Positions 29,515 to 38,565 are shown, counted from the first letter of the stretch. The stretch is 64,000 nt of DNA from Paracoccus rhizosphaerae (GCF_026162645.1 NZ_JAOTBE010000010.1:16947-80946); one strand, 5' to 3'. Numbers and translations: made by a program. Notes: generated by a model not told the origin, from the sequence alone.

Positions 29515-30411
29515 ATGGGTCGCAAGGTCACAAAAGCCATTTTTCCGGTAGCAGGCCTCGGCACGCGCTTTCTGCCCGCCACCAAGAGCATCCCGAAGGA
29601 AATCCTGTCGCTGGTCGACAAGCCGCTGATCCAGTACGCCATCGATGAGGCGCGCGCCGCCGGCATCAAGGAATTCATCTTCGTCACCTCGCGCGGCAAG
29701 GGCGCGCTGGAAGACTATTTCGACCACGCGCACGAGCTGGAATCGAACCTGAAGAAGGCCGGCAAGGACAAGCTGCTGGACACGCTGCGCCAGACCAACA
29801 TGGATTCGGGCGCCATCGCCTATATCCGCCAGCACAAGGCGCTGGGCCTCGGCCATGCCGTCTGGTGTGCCCGCCGCCTGCTGTCGGATGACGAGCCCTT
29901 CGCCGTCGTTCTGACCGATGACGTCATCCAGGGCGAACCCCCCTGCCTGCAGCAGATGATCGAGGCCTATGGCGAGACCGGCGGCAGCATGGTCGCCACG
30001 ATGGAGGTCCCCTCCGAGAAGGTCTCGGCCTATGGCGTCCTGGACGTGGCCGAGGACATGGGCGCGATCGTCCGCGCCAAGGGCATGGTCGAAAAGCCGC
30101 AGAACGGCACCCAGCCGTCGAACCTGGCGGTAATCGGCCGCTATATCCTGGCGCCAACCGTGATGAAGAACCTCAACAAGCTGAAGCAGGGCGCCGGCGG
30201 CGAGATCCAGCTGACCGACGCCATTGCCGAGGAGATCGAGGCCGGGCGCGACGTCTTCGGCCTGCGCTTCCGCGGCCAGCGCTTCGACTGCGGGTCGAAG
30301 GCGGGCTTCCTGCAGGCCACCGTCGCCTTCGGGTTGGAGCGTGACGAGCTGAAGGACGAATTCGCCGAATACCTCCACCAGGTCATGGCGATGCGCAAGG
30401 CTGCCGAATAA
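29515..30411 (+). CDS. galU: UTP-glucose-1-phosphate uridylyltransferase
   Basis: A 298-residue GalU that makes UDP-glucose. The nucleotide-binding signature PVAGLGTRFLPATKSIPKE and the dimer/substrate region DKPLIQYAIDEA are intact. VEKP (GMVEKPQNG) and GGEIQLTDAI follow at normal positions. AGAGGT precedes the ATG. Directly downstream, galE can turn the product into UDP-galactose. Both feed the glycosyltransferases that follow in the same direction. Confidence 0.96.
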   Translation: MGRKVTKAIFPVAGLGTRFLPATKSIPKEILSLVDKPLIQYAIDEARAAGIKEFIFVTSRGKGALEDYFDHAHELESNLKKAGKDKLLDTLRQTNMDSGAIAYIRQHKALGLGHAVWCARRLLSDDEPFAVVLTDDVIQGEPPCLQQMIEAYGETGGSMVATMEVPSEKVSAYGVLDVAEDMGAIVRAKGMVEKPQNGTQPSNLAVIGRYILAPTVMKNLNKLKQGAGGEIQLTDAIAEEIEAGRDVFGLRFRGQRFDCGSKAGFLQATVAFGLERDELKDEFAEYLHQVMAMRKAAE

Positions 30412-30414
30412 TCC

Positions 30415-31401
30415 ATGACGGACAAGGTACTGGTGACTGGCGGTGCGGGCTATATCGGCTCGCACGCCTGCAAGGCGCTGGCGAAGGCGGGCTTCGTGCC
30501 CGTCACGCTGGACAATTTCTCGACCGGCTGGCGCGACGCCGTCAAGTTCGGCCCCGTGGTCGAGGCCGACCTGATGGACCGCGCGGCGCTGGACGCGGCC
30601 TTCGCGGAACATCGGCCGGTCGCGGTCCTGCATTTTGCGGCCCTCTCGCAGGTTGGAGAGGCGATGGCCGAGCCGGGAAAATACTGGCGCAACAACGTCG
30701 CTGGATCACTGAACCTGATCGAGGCGACCATCGCCTCGGGCTGCCGGCACTTCGTCTTCAGCTCGACCTGCGCGACCTATGGCGACCGTGACGGAGAGGT
30801 GCTGGACGAGGATACGCCGCAGGCGCCGCTGAACGCATATGGTGCCAGCAAGCGCGCGATCGAGGACATGCTGGTCGATTTCGAGGCGTCTCACGGGCTG
30901 CGCTACGTGATCTTCCGCTATTTCAACGTCGCGGGTGCCGATCCCGACGGCGAGGTCGGAGAGTTCCACCGACCCGAGACGCATCTGATCCCGCTGATCC
31001 TGGATGCGGTGGACGGCAAGCGCGACGCGCTGACCATCAACGGCACCGACTATCCGACGCCGGACGGGACCTGCATCCGCGACTATGTCCATGTGATGGA
31101 CCTGGTCGATGCGCATGTGAAGGGCCTGGAATGGCTGCGCGCCGACAAGGACAGCCGCGTCTTTTGCCTGGGCACCGGCGACGGATTCTCGGTCCGGGAG
31201 GTCGTTGACGCCACGCGGCATGTCACCAACCGGCAGGTGCCGATGGTTGACGGCCCGCGCCGCGGCGGCGATGCCGTCAAGCTGGTCTGCGGCAGCCAGC
31301 GCGCCAAGGACGAACTGGGCTGGACGCCCGACCGGTCCACGATGAAGCAGATGATCGGCGATGCCTGGCGGTGGCACCAGGGCGGTGATTATCGCCAGTG
31401 A
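30415..31401 (+). CDS. galE: UDP-glucose 4-epimerase
   Basis: A 328-residue short-chain dehydrogenase/epimerase. The NAD-binding motif is GGAGYIGSHACKALAKAG, and the catalytic Tyr and Lys are in YGASKRAIEDM. RYFNVAGADPDGEVGE and the C-terminal DELGWTP are typical of GalE. It interconverts UDP-glucose and UDP-galactose. It begins 3 bases after galU and overlaps the following glycosyltransferase start (GTGA). Confidence 0.95.
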   Translation: MTDKVLVTGGAGYIGSHACKALAKAGFVPVTLDNFSTGWRDAVKFGPVVEADLMDRAALDAAFAEHRPVAVLHFAALSQVGEAMAEPGKYWRNNVAGSLNLIEATIASGCRHFVFSSTCATYGDRDGEVLDEDTPQAPLNAYGASKRAIEDMLVDFEASHGLRYVIFRYFNVAGADPDGEVGEFHRPETHLIPLILDAVDGKRDALTINGTDYPTPDGTCIRDYVHVMDLVDAHVKGLEWLRADKDSRVFCLGTGDGFSVREVVDATRHVTNRQVPMVDGPRRGGDAVKLVCGSQRAKDELGWTPDRSTMKQMIGDAWRWHQGGDYRQ

Positions 31402-32432
31402 CGCCGGCTGATGCCTGGCAGGCCTATCGGCTGCGCTGGCATCGCAGAAAGCTGACCTGGCGCTCCGTCCGCGCCGGTCGGCACCTGCAGCCGGTCGCCG
31501 ACCGGTCCCGGGCCATCCGCAAGGGCGACATCCTTGTTGTGGTGGTCCTGCGCAACGAGATCGCGCATCTGCCGGGCTTTCTGGACCATTACCGCCGCCT
31601 GGGCGTGACCCATGTGCTGGCTGTGGACAACGGCAGCACCGACGGATCGGCCGAGCTTCTGGCCGACCAGCCCGACGTGTCGCTGTGGCATTGCGGCGGC
31701 AGCTATCGTGCCTCGCGCTTCGGGCTGGACTGGGCGGGCGCCCTGCTGCGGCGACACGGGTGCGGCCACTGGTGTCTGACGGTCGATGCGGACGAGCTTC
31801 TGGTCTATCCGTTCCACGACACACGCCCCCTGCCGGACCTGGTGGCCCATCTGGAGAGGATCGGCCAGCCAGGGCTGGGGGCGCTGATGCTGGACATGGT
31901 CCCCTCGGGGCCGCTTGGCACCGCCGACGCCCCGCCGGGATCGGCGCTGACCGACCGGCTGCCGTGGTTCGACGCCGGTCCCTATCGGGCGCGGCGTCAG
32001 CTGCCGCGCCAGAACCTGTGGGTGCAGGGCGGGGTCCGTGACCGGGTGTTCTTCGCCGACGCCCCCCGGCGGGCGCCCACGCTGAACAAGCTGCCGCTGA
32101 TGAGATGGCGCAGGGGGCAGGTCTATCTGAACTCGACCCACTCGATGCTGCCGCCGCGCCTGAACCGGATCTGGGACGGTCCGGGGGACCCGCGCCTGTC
32201 GGGCGTCCTGCTGCACGGGAAGTTCCTGCCCGACATCGTCGACAAGTCGCGCGAGGAGCTGCAGCGCCGCCAGCACTTCGCCGACCCGTCGGCCTATTCC
32301 GGCTATTATCGCGCCGTGGCGGCCGGTCCGGTGCTGCGTGACGGTCGATCGGTCAGGTACGAGGGCTGGAGGCAGCTGGTCGCCTTGGGCCTGATGGGCA
32401 CAGGTGCTTGGCGGGATCAGGACACGCGCTGA
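31398..32432 (+). CDS. Glycosyltransferase family 2-like protein (first paralogue)
   Basis: A 344-residue soluble GT-A type transferase. The region VVVVLRNEIAHLPGFLDHY followed by DNGSTDGSAELL holds the nucleotide-sugar site. A metal-binding DxD-type motif is seen as DADELLVYP. STHSMLPPRL and HGKFLPDIVDKSREE look like conserved acceptor-side blocks shared with the next gene. It starts with GTG overlapping the galE stop. Donor and acceptor are unknown; UDP-glucose or UDP-galactose made by the upstream genes are obvious candidates. Confidence 0.85.
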   Translation: MTPADAWQAYRLRWHRRKLTWRSVRAGRHLQPVADRSRAIRKGDILVVVVLRNEIAHLPGFLDHYRRLGVTHVLAVDNGSTDGSAELLADQPDVSLWHCGGSYRASRFGLDWAGALLRRHGCGHWCLTVDADELLVYPFHDTRPLPDLVAHLERIGQPGLGALMLDMVPSGPLGTADAPPGSALTDRLPWFDAGPYRARRQLPRQNLWVQGGVRDRVFFADAPRRAPTLNKLPLMRWRRGQVYLNSTHSMLPPRLNRIWDGPGDPRLSGVLLHGKFLPDIVDKSREELQRRQHFADPSAYSGYYRAVAAGPVLRDGRSVRYEGWRQLVALGLMGTGAWRDQDTR

Positions 32433-32516
32433 TTGCACTTGCCAAGCCAACGCGCCCGGCACATTGGTTGAAGTCATGACGATCCTTGTCCGGAACACTC
32501 GCCCCAGGCGGTCCAG

Positions 32517-33545
32517 TTGAGACACCGCCTGCGGAGCATCATCCCCGATCGGCTGCGCCGCCGCAGCCAGCGGCAATATCTGATCGCGCGCGCCTTCAAC
32601 CGGCGCGGCGCCTTGCGCGCGATCGCCGACCGGACAGCGCAGATCCGCACGCCCGACATCCTGGCCTTCGTGACCCTGCGCAACGAACGCGTGCGCCTGC
32701 CGCGTTTTCTGGACCATCACCGCAGGCTGGGCATCGACCACTTCCTGATCGTGGACAACGACAGCGACGACGGCAGCGGCGACTATCTGGCGCAGCAGCC
32801 GGATGTCTCGTTGTGGTGGACGGGGGCCAGCTACAAGCGCTCGCGCTTCGGGATGGACTGGATCAACCGCCTGCTGTGGAAATACGGCTGCGACCACTGG
32901 TGCCTGACCGTCGATCCCGACGAGTTCCTGATCTATCCCCATTGCGATACGCGGCCGCTGCCGGCGCTGACCGACTGGCTGGATGCGTCGGGGCGGCGCA
33001 GCTTTCCGGCGATGCTGCTGGACATGTATCCCCGCGGGAACATCGAGGATCAGCCCTATGCCGAAGGCGACGACCCATTCGCGATCGCAAGCTGGTTCGA
33101 CCCGGCGAACTATACGATCCGCAAGAACGACTTCTTCGGCAACCTGTGGATCCAGGGCGGTCCCCGGACGCGCACCTTCTTTGCAAGTGACCCGTTGTCG
33201 GGGCCGGCGCTGAACAAGATCCCGCTGGTCAAGTGGGACCGGCGCTATGCTTATGTCAGCTCGACCCACATGCTGCTGCCGCGCCACCTGAACCTCGTCT
33301 ATGACGAGGACGGCGGCGAACGCGCGTCGGGCTGCCTGCTGCATGCCAAGTTCCTGTCCACCTTCGCCGACAAGTCGGCCGAGGAGCTGGACCGCCGGCA
33401 GCACTACGCCAACAGCAAGGAATATCAGGCCTATCACGCCGGCCTGCGCCGCGGCACGAACCTGTGGTGCAGCGAATCGCGTCAATACCGGGACTGGCGT
33501 CAGCTCGAGGATCTGGGCCTGATCTCTCGGGGACATTGGGCATGA
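32517..33545 (+). CDS. Glycosyltransferase family 2-like protein (second paralogue, TTG start)
   Basis: A 342-residue paralogue of the preceding gene with the same order of motifs: FVTLRNERVRLPRFLDHH, DNDSDDGSGDYL, DPDEFLIYP, STHMLLPRHLNL and HAKFLSTFADKSAEE. The two are plainly related along their full length and probably arose by tandem duplication, but differ enough to act on different acceptors. No ATG fits the N-terminus. A TTG preceded by AGGCGG is the best start. The gene is 84 bases from the first paralogue and overlaps the next gene (ATGA). Confidence 0.84.
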   Translation: MRHRLRSIIPDRLRRRSQRQYLIARAFNRRGALRAIADRTAQIRTPDILAFVTLRNERVRLPRFLDHHRRLGIDHFLIVDNDSDDGSGDYLAQQPDVSLWWTGASYKRSRFGMDWINRLLWKYGCDHWCLTVDPDEFLIYPHCDTRPLPALTDWLDASGRRSFPAMLLDMYPRGNIEDQPYAEGDDPFAIASWFDPANYTIRKNDFFGNLWIQGGPRTRTFFASDPLSGPALNKIPLVKWDRRYAYVSSTHMLLPRHLNLVYDEDGGERASGCLLHAKFLSTFADKSAEELDRRQHYANSKEYQAYHAGLRRGTNLWCSESRQYRDWRQLEDLGLISRGHWA

Positions 33546-35227
33546 TCGGCAGGGTGCGGCTTGGCGTGGTCATCCTCTGCCATGCGCAGCTGGACGTCGC
33601 CGCGCGCATGGCGCGGATCTGGGCCAACGGCGGCGCGCGCGTGGCCATCCATGTGGACGCCAAGGTGTCCGGGCACGGGATGATGGCGCTGGAGGCCGAC
33701 CTGGCCGACCTGCCGGACATCGTCTATTCGCCCCGGCATGGCTGCGACTGGGGCCGCTTCAGCCTGGTGCGCGCCACGCAGGATGCGGCGCAGGCACTGC
33801 TGGACCGCTATCCCGAGGTGACGCATGTCTACCTGGCCTCTGGGGCCTGCCTGCCGCTGCGGCCGATCCGTGACCTGACGGCCTTCCTGGCGCAGGACCC
33901 GGACTGCGACCATATCGAAAGCGTCAACGCCCACGACGTCGGATGGACCGTCGGCGGCCTGAACGAGGAACGGTTCTCGCTCTATTTCCCGGTGGACTGG
34001 CGCAGGCGGCGCTGGCTGTTCGACCGGCTGGTCGACTGGCAGCGCAGGCTGGGCGTGCACCGCCAGCTGCCCAAGGGGCTGGTGCCGCATCTGGGGGCGC
34101 AATGGTGGTGCCTGACCGCGACGACCCTGCGCGCCATCCTGCAGGACCCGCGCCGGGACGAATTTGACCGCTTCTTCCGGTTCAGCTGGATCCCCGACGA
34201 AAGCTATTTCCAGACGCTCGTCCGCCGCCACGCGACCCGGATCGAGAGCCACTCGCTGACGCTGGCCAAGTTCGACCACGACGGCCGGCCCTATCAGCTT
34301 TACGACGACCATGCGATGATGCTGGAGGAATCGCGTTGCTTCGTCGCCCGCAAGGTCTGGCCCAAGGCTGAACGGCTGCTGAACACCTTTCCGGTGCCGC
34401 CCCGCGCCGAACCCGACCTTGGACCGCCGCAGCCCCAGCGGATCGAGCGGCTGATCAACCGCACCGTGCGCCGCCGACTGCTGGGGCGTCCCGGCCTCTA
34501 CATGCAGAGCCGCTTTCCGCGCAAGGATGCCGAGAACGGCAAGACCTCGGCGCCCTACGCGGTCTTCCAGGGCTTCTCGGACGTTTTCCCAGACTTCGAG
34601 ACCTGGCTGGGCGGCATCGTCGACGCCGATGTCCACGGCCACCTGCTGGGACCCGAGGTGGTCGAGTTCGCGGGACGCCCGGAGGTCGGGCCTGGTGCCA
34701 TCTCGACCAGCACGCTGGTGCGCGACCACGATCCGCAGGGCTTCCTGACGGCGCTGATCCGGATCACGCCGCGCATGCAGGTGTTCCAGTTCAGCCCGCG
34801 TGACAACCAGGCGCTGAACTGGTTCATGGCGACAGATCCGAACGCCCACATCCACGTCATCACGGGCGCCTGGATGCTGCCGCTGCTGGATTGCGACATG
34901 CCCTTCGACGACATCCGCCGCGTCACCGCCCTTCTCCAACGGGCCGAGCTTCAGCATCTCGAGGTTCTGAACTCGGTCTGGGTCAAGGCGCGGGTGCAGG
35001 TCCACGAACTGACCGACTTCCTGGCGCGGCCCCAGGGATTGCTGCTGCAGGCGCTTCAGGGCCTGCCCGTGCAGGGGCACCACGATGCGCTGCCGCGCAT
35101 GCGCAACCTGGACGGTCTGACCGACCTTCTGCGCCGTTTGCGCAATTCCGGCCTGCGCCCGCGCCTGTCCGAGGATGGGCTGCCGCTTCCCGAAATCACC
35201 CTCTCCGAAAGGACCGCCGCCGAATGA
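33542..35227 (+). CDS. GT14 'Branch'-type glycosyltransferase with extra C-terminal domain
   Basis: A 561-residue protein. The first 310 or so residues resemble core-2/I-branching beta-1,6-N-acetylglucosaminyltransferases: GVVILCHAQLDVAARMARIW, a conserved basic/aromatic block (RHGCDWGRFSLVRA), YLASGACLPLRP, GAQWWCLT and IPDESYFQTLVRR. The remaining 240 residues (from about YAVFQGFSDVFPDFETWLGG) form a separate domain I do not recognise. It contains DADVHGHLLGPEVVEFAGRPEV. The start ATG overlaps the upstream stop (ATGA), and its own stop overlaps the sulfotransferase start. Acceptor and linkage cannot be told from sequence. Confidence 0.82.
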   Translation: MIGRVRLGVVILCHAQLDVAARMARIWANGGARVAIHVDAKVSGHGMMALEADLADLPDIVYSPRHGCDWGRFSLVRATQDAAQALLDRYPEVTHVYLASGACLPLRPIRDLTAFLAQDPDCDHIESVNAHDVGWTVGGLNEERFSLYFPVDWRRRRWLFDRLVDWQRRLGVHRQLPKGLVPHLGAQWWCLTATTLRAILQDPRRDEFDRFFRFSWIPDESYFQTLVRRHATRIESHSLTLAKFDHDGRPYQLYDDHAMMLEESRCFVARKVWPKAERLLNTFPVPPRAEPDLGPPQPQRIERLINRTVRRRLLGRPGLYMQSRFPRKDAENGKTSAPYAVFQGFSDVFPDFETWLGGIVDADVHGHLLGPEVVEFAGRPEVGPGAISTSTLVRDHDPQGFLTALIRITPRMQVFQFSPRDNQALNWFMATDPNAHIHVITGAWMLPLLDCDMPFDDIRRVTALLQRAELQHLEVLNSVWVKARVQVHELTDFLARPQGLLLQALQGLPVQGHHDALPRMRNLDGLTDLLRRLRNSGLRPRLSEDGLPLPEITLSERTAAE

Positions 35228-36609
35228 CCGAACCGTTCCGCCGCTTCGTGATCTTCGCCGAGATGCGCACCGGATCGAACCTGCTCGAGGCGACGCTGAA
35301 CGCATTGAAGGGCATCACCTGCTTCGGCGAGGCGTTCAACCCCTACATGATGGGCTGGCCCGACAAGGACGAGCTGCAGGGCATCACCCGCACTGAGCGT
35401 GAGGCCGACCCGACGCGCCTGCTGGGAAAGCTGTTTGACAAGCCGGACCACCTTCCCGGGTTCCGCTATTTCCATGATCACGATCCACGCGTGCTGGACG
35501 CCATCCTGAACGATCGTGGATGTGCCAAGATCGTCCTGACGCGCAATCCGCTGGACAGCTATGTCTCAACGTGCCTCGCGCGTCAGACGAACCAGTGGAA
35601 GCTGAACGAGACCGAAACGCCGATCCCCGCCGCCATCACCTATGACGGCCCCGAGTTCAGGGACATGCTGGCCACGGTTGGACGGTTCCAGCAGCAGGTG
35701 ATGCACCGGTTGCAGGTCACCGGGCAGTCGGCCTTCTGGCTTGGATACGAGGATCTGCGTGACGCTGACGTGATGACGGGACTTGTCCACTGGCTGGGCC
35801 GCACTGACATCGCCCGCGTCGAACCGGCGACCGACCAGGTGCCGCAGAACCCGCGCGAACTGGCCCAGAAGGTCGCCAACTTCGACCAGATGCAGCAGGA
35901 CCTGCACCGCCTGGACCCATTCATGCTGCACCGCATCCCGAATTTCGAGCCGCGCCGCGGCCCGTCGGTGCCCAGCTTCCGCGCGGTCGAGGCGGGGCGC
36001 GGGCTGCTGCACATGCCCATCCCCGGCGGTCCCGACCTGGCAAGCTGGATGGCCGGCCTGGGCGAAACGCGGGGCGATTTCACGCAGACCACCCTTCGCC
36101 AGTGGAAGCGCCAGCACCCCGGCCATCGCAGCTTTGCGGTGCTGCGCCACCCGCTGCATCGCGCCTGGACCGCGTTCCGCCACCTGCTGCAGCGCGCACG
36201 GCCCGAACTGCGCCAGTTGCTGCGCGACGTCCATCGCGTAGCCCTGCCCGCCGACCCGGCCCTGGCCGACCTGCCGCAGTCGCGCCAGCTGGAGCTGTTT
36301 GCCCAGTTCCTGGCCTTCCTGCGCCGCAACCTGAACGGACAGACGACGTTGCCAACGCCCGCCGGATGGGCCAGCCAGTCCGAGGTGGTCGCGGGGTTCG
36401 CTCGCTTCTCGACGCCTGACATGCTGATCCGCGAGGATCGGCTGGCCGCCGACATGACGGCGCTGGCCGGTGCGGCGGGAATCGCCAATGCAGGCCAACC
36501 GCCGTCGCAGGACATCCCGTCGTTTCTGCTGGAAAAGCCGCTGGTCGAGGCTGCGCGGGCCGCCTATCTGCGCGATTACGTGGCCTTCGGCTTTGCTGAT
36601 CCGGCCTGA
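35224..36609 (+). CDS. Sulfotransferase with a second sulfotransferase-like half
   Basis: A 461-residue protein. The N-terminal half (to about residue 270) looks like a NodH/Stf0-type carbohydrate or lipid sulfotransferase. It has a 5'-phosphosulfate-binding loop RTGSNLLEATL at residues 15-25 and a 3'-phosphate motif KIVLTRNPLDSYVS near residue 104. The C-terminal half has a second 3'-phosphate-like motif, FAVLRHPLHRAWTAF near residue 305, but no second phosphosulfate loop. It should transfer sulfate from PAPS to a glycan built by the upstream glycosyltransferases, releasing PAP for CysQ. Start overlaps the GT14 stop (ATGA). The function of the second half is unknown. Confidence 0.82.
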   Translation: MTEPFRRFVIFAEMRTGSNLLEATLNALKGITCFGEAFNPYMMGWPDKDELQGITRTEREADPTRLLGKLFDKPDHLPGFRYFHDHDPRVLDAILNDRGCAKIVLTRNPLDSYVSTCLARQTNQWKLNETETPIPAAITYDGPEFRDMLATVGRFQQQVMHRLQVTGQSAFWLGYEDLRDADVMTGLVHWLGRTDIARVEPATDQVPQNPRELAQKVANFDQMQQDLHRLDPFMLHRIPNFEPRRGPSVPSFRAVEAGRGLLHMPIPGGPDLASWMAGLGETRGDFTQTTLRQWKRQHPGHRSFAVLRHPLHRAWTAFRHLLQRARPELRQLLRDVHRVALPADPALADLPQSRQLELFAQFLAFLRRNLNGQTTLPTPAGWASQSEVVAGFARFSTPDMLIREDRLAADMTALAGAAGIANAGQPPSQDIPSFLLEKPLVEAARAAYLRDYVAFGFADPA

Positions 36610-36611
36610 GC

Positions 36612-36635
36612 GGGCCGCGCCCGAAGGCGCGGCCC
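36612..36635. terminator. Shared hairpin between convergent sulfotransferase and mutase genes
   Basis: A perfect 10-bp stem (GGGCCGCGCC/GGCGCGGCCC) with a CGAA loop lies three bases after the sulfotransferase stop and six before the mutase stop. It has no T-tract but is well placed to end transcripts from both strands. Confidence 0.7.
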
Positions 36636-36641
36636 AAGGCA

Positions 36642-38030
36642 TCAGCCCTTCAAGATGGCCGCCAGTTCGGCCTTCTTCTCGGCCACCAGGGCCGCGTCGC
36701 CGTCGGATTCGACGTTCAGGCGCACGACCGGCTCGGTGTTCGACTTGCGCAGGTTGAAGCGCCACTTGCCGAAGTTCAGCGACACGCCATCCAGATCGTC
36801 ACGGCTTTCGGCCTTGTCCTCGTAGGTCTCGATCAGCCGGGCGATGGCCGCATCGGGATCGTCGATCGTATAGTTCGTCTCGCCCGACGAGGGATAGAGC
36901 CGCATCCGCTCCTCCAACAGCTCGGCCAGCGTCTGGCCCTTGCGCGAGAGCAGCTCGATCATCAAGAGCCAGGGGATCATTCCACTGTCGCAGAAATAGA
37001 AGTCGCGGAAATAGTGGTGCGCCGACATCTCCCCGCCATAGATCGCGCCCACGTCGCGCATCTTGCGCTTGATGAAGGCATGGCCGGTCTTGCTGACTAC
37101 GGCCTCGCCGCCGGCCTCCTCGATCATGGCGCGGGTGTTCATGATGACGCGGGGATCATGCACGATCTTCTCGCCCGGGGACTTTTCCAGAAATGCCGCG
37201 CCCAGAAGGCCGACGATGTATTCGCCGGGAATGAAGCGGCCGTTTTCGTCGAAGAAGAAGCAGCGGTCGAAATCGCCATCCCATGCCACGCCCAGATCGG
37301 CCTTTTCGGCGATCATGCGCTCGACCGTGGGGGGCTGGTTCTCGTCCAGCAGCGGGTTCGGAATGCCGTTCGGGAAGCTGCTGTCGACGTCGTGGTGCAT
37401 GCGCACGAAGGTCAGCGGCGCACCGCGGCGTTCCAGTTCGGCCGCGATGGCGTCGAAGGTCGGGCCGGCGGTGCCGTTGCCGGCGTTGACCACGATCTTC
37501 ATCGCACGCAGGGCCTTTACGTCCACGAAGTCGGCCATCCGCGAGGCATATTCCGCACGGGCGTGGCTGAAGTCGGTGACGCTGCCCTTGGCCGCTGGCG
37601 CAAATTCGCCGCTGGTCGCAAGTTCCACGATGGGCGGCAGTTCGGTCGCCGGATCCAGCGGTGCCGATCCGCGACCCACGATCTTCATGCCGTTGTAGTT
37701 GATCGGGTTGTGCGACGCCGTGACCTCGATCCCGCCGTCGGTGTCCTGGTTCCCGGTGTGGAAATACACCTCCTCGGTGCCGGCCAGGCCCAGGTCCAGC
37801 ACGTCGGCGCCGCCGTCGGTCAGCCCCTCGATCAACGCCTTGGCCAGCTCGGGCGAAGATTCGCGGCTGTCGCGGCCCACGACGACGCGCTTGGCCGCAC
37901 GGGCCTGGGCAAAGGCGCGGCCGATGCGATAGGCGACGTCGGGGTCCAGGTTCTTGCCCAGTTCGCCCCTCACATCATAGGCCTTGAAGCAGGTGATGTC
38001 GCGCCTGCCAAGCTGATCCTGTCCGGTCAT
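36642..38030 (-). CDS. Phosphomannomutase/phosphoglucomutase
   Basis: A 462-residue alpha-D-phosphohexomutase. The catalytic phosphoserine lies in TASHNPINYNGMK, the metal loop is DGDFDRCFFFDE, the sugar loop is GGEMSAHHYFRD, and the phosphate-binding loop is RKSNTEPVVRLNVE. It interconverts mannose- or glucose-1- and 6-phosphate, feeding GDP-mannose or UDP-glucose synthesis for the neighbouring glycan genes. The ATG (MTGQDQLGRRDITCFKAYDV) was chosen because GGAGAGA precedes it and homology starts there. Confidence 0.93.
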   Translation of the reverse strand: MTGQDQLGRRDITCFKAYDVRGELGKNLDPDVAYRIGRAFAQARAAKRVVVGRDSRESSPELAKALIEGLTDGGADVLDLGLAGTEEVYFHTGNQDTDGGIEVTASHNPINYNGMKIVGRGSAPLDPATELPPIVELATSGEFAPAAKGSVTDFSHARAEYASRMADFVDVKALRAMKIVVNAGNGTAGPTFDAIAAELERRGAPLTFVRMHHDVDSSFPNGIPNPLLDENQPPTVERMIAEKADLGVAWDGDFDRCFFFDENGRFIPGEYIVGLLGAAFLEKSPGEKIVHDPRVIMNTRAMIEEAGGEAVVSKTGHAFIKRKMRDVGAIYGGEMSAHHYFRDFYFCDSGMIPWLLMIELLSRKGQTLAELLEERMRLYPSSGETNYTIDDPDAAIARLIETYEDKAESRDDLDGVSLNFGKWRFNLRKSNTEPVVRLNVESDGDAALVAEKKAELAAILKG

Positions 38031-38163
38031 TCGGTTCTCTCCGATACTGATATGTCCAAGCGCTAACAGGTTCGGCCCCGGATTCAAGCGCGTGCAACCT
38101 TGGGCGTAGGTGACGCGGGACCCAAATCGCGCTATCCGTCGCGCGAACCGCAAGGAGATACCG

Positions 38164-38565
38164 ATGGACACCAAGGCCTTGATCGCCGCTTACTACGAAG
38201 CCTTCAACGCCGGCGATACCGCGCGGATGCTGGAATTCCTGCACCCCGAGGTCGAGCATCACGTGAACGAAGGCAAGGTCCGCAAGGGACGAGACCTGTT
38301 TGCCCAGTTCAACAGGCACATGACCGAAAGCTACAAGGAAGAACTGACGGACATCGTCGTCTTCGCCAACGACGCCGGCGACCGCGCGGCTGCCGAGTTC
38401 GTCGTGAACGGCACCTATCTGAAGACCGACGAGGGCCTGCCAGAGGCCCGGGGCCAGACATACATCCTGCCGGCGGGGGCCTTCTTCACCATCCGCGACG
38501 GGCTAATCGCCCGCGTCACGACCTACTACAACCTCGCGGACTGGACCGCGCAGGTCAGCGCATGA
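38164..38565 (+). CDS. NTF2-like / SnoaL-type ketosteroid isomerase fold protein
   Basis: A 133-residue protein with the NTF2 cone fold pattern: an N-terminal helix pair (ALIAAYYEAFNAGDTARMLE), FLHPEVEHHVNEG, and the closing strand (TIRDGLIARVTTYYN). Members isomerise, hydrate or simply bind small molecules, so function is open. A strong ribosome-binding site (AAGGAGA) fixes the start. An in-frame start 18 codons upstream is less likely. Coupled by ATGA to the GNAT gene downstream, so it may belong to the same unknown pathway. Confidence 0.82.
   Translation: MDTKALIAAYYEAFNAGDTARMLEFLHPEVEHHVNEGKVRKGRDLFAQFNRHMTESYKEELTDIVVFANDAGDRAAAEFVVNGTYLKTDEGLPEARGQTYILPAGAFFTIRDGLIARVTTYYNLADWTAQVSA

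Noticed and set aside
31389..33536. Long minus-strand open frame opposite the two glycosyltransferases
   Set aside because: Antisense shadow of two clear paralogous genes. The product is Arg/Gln/Val-rich without domains.
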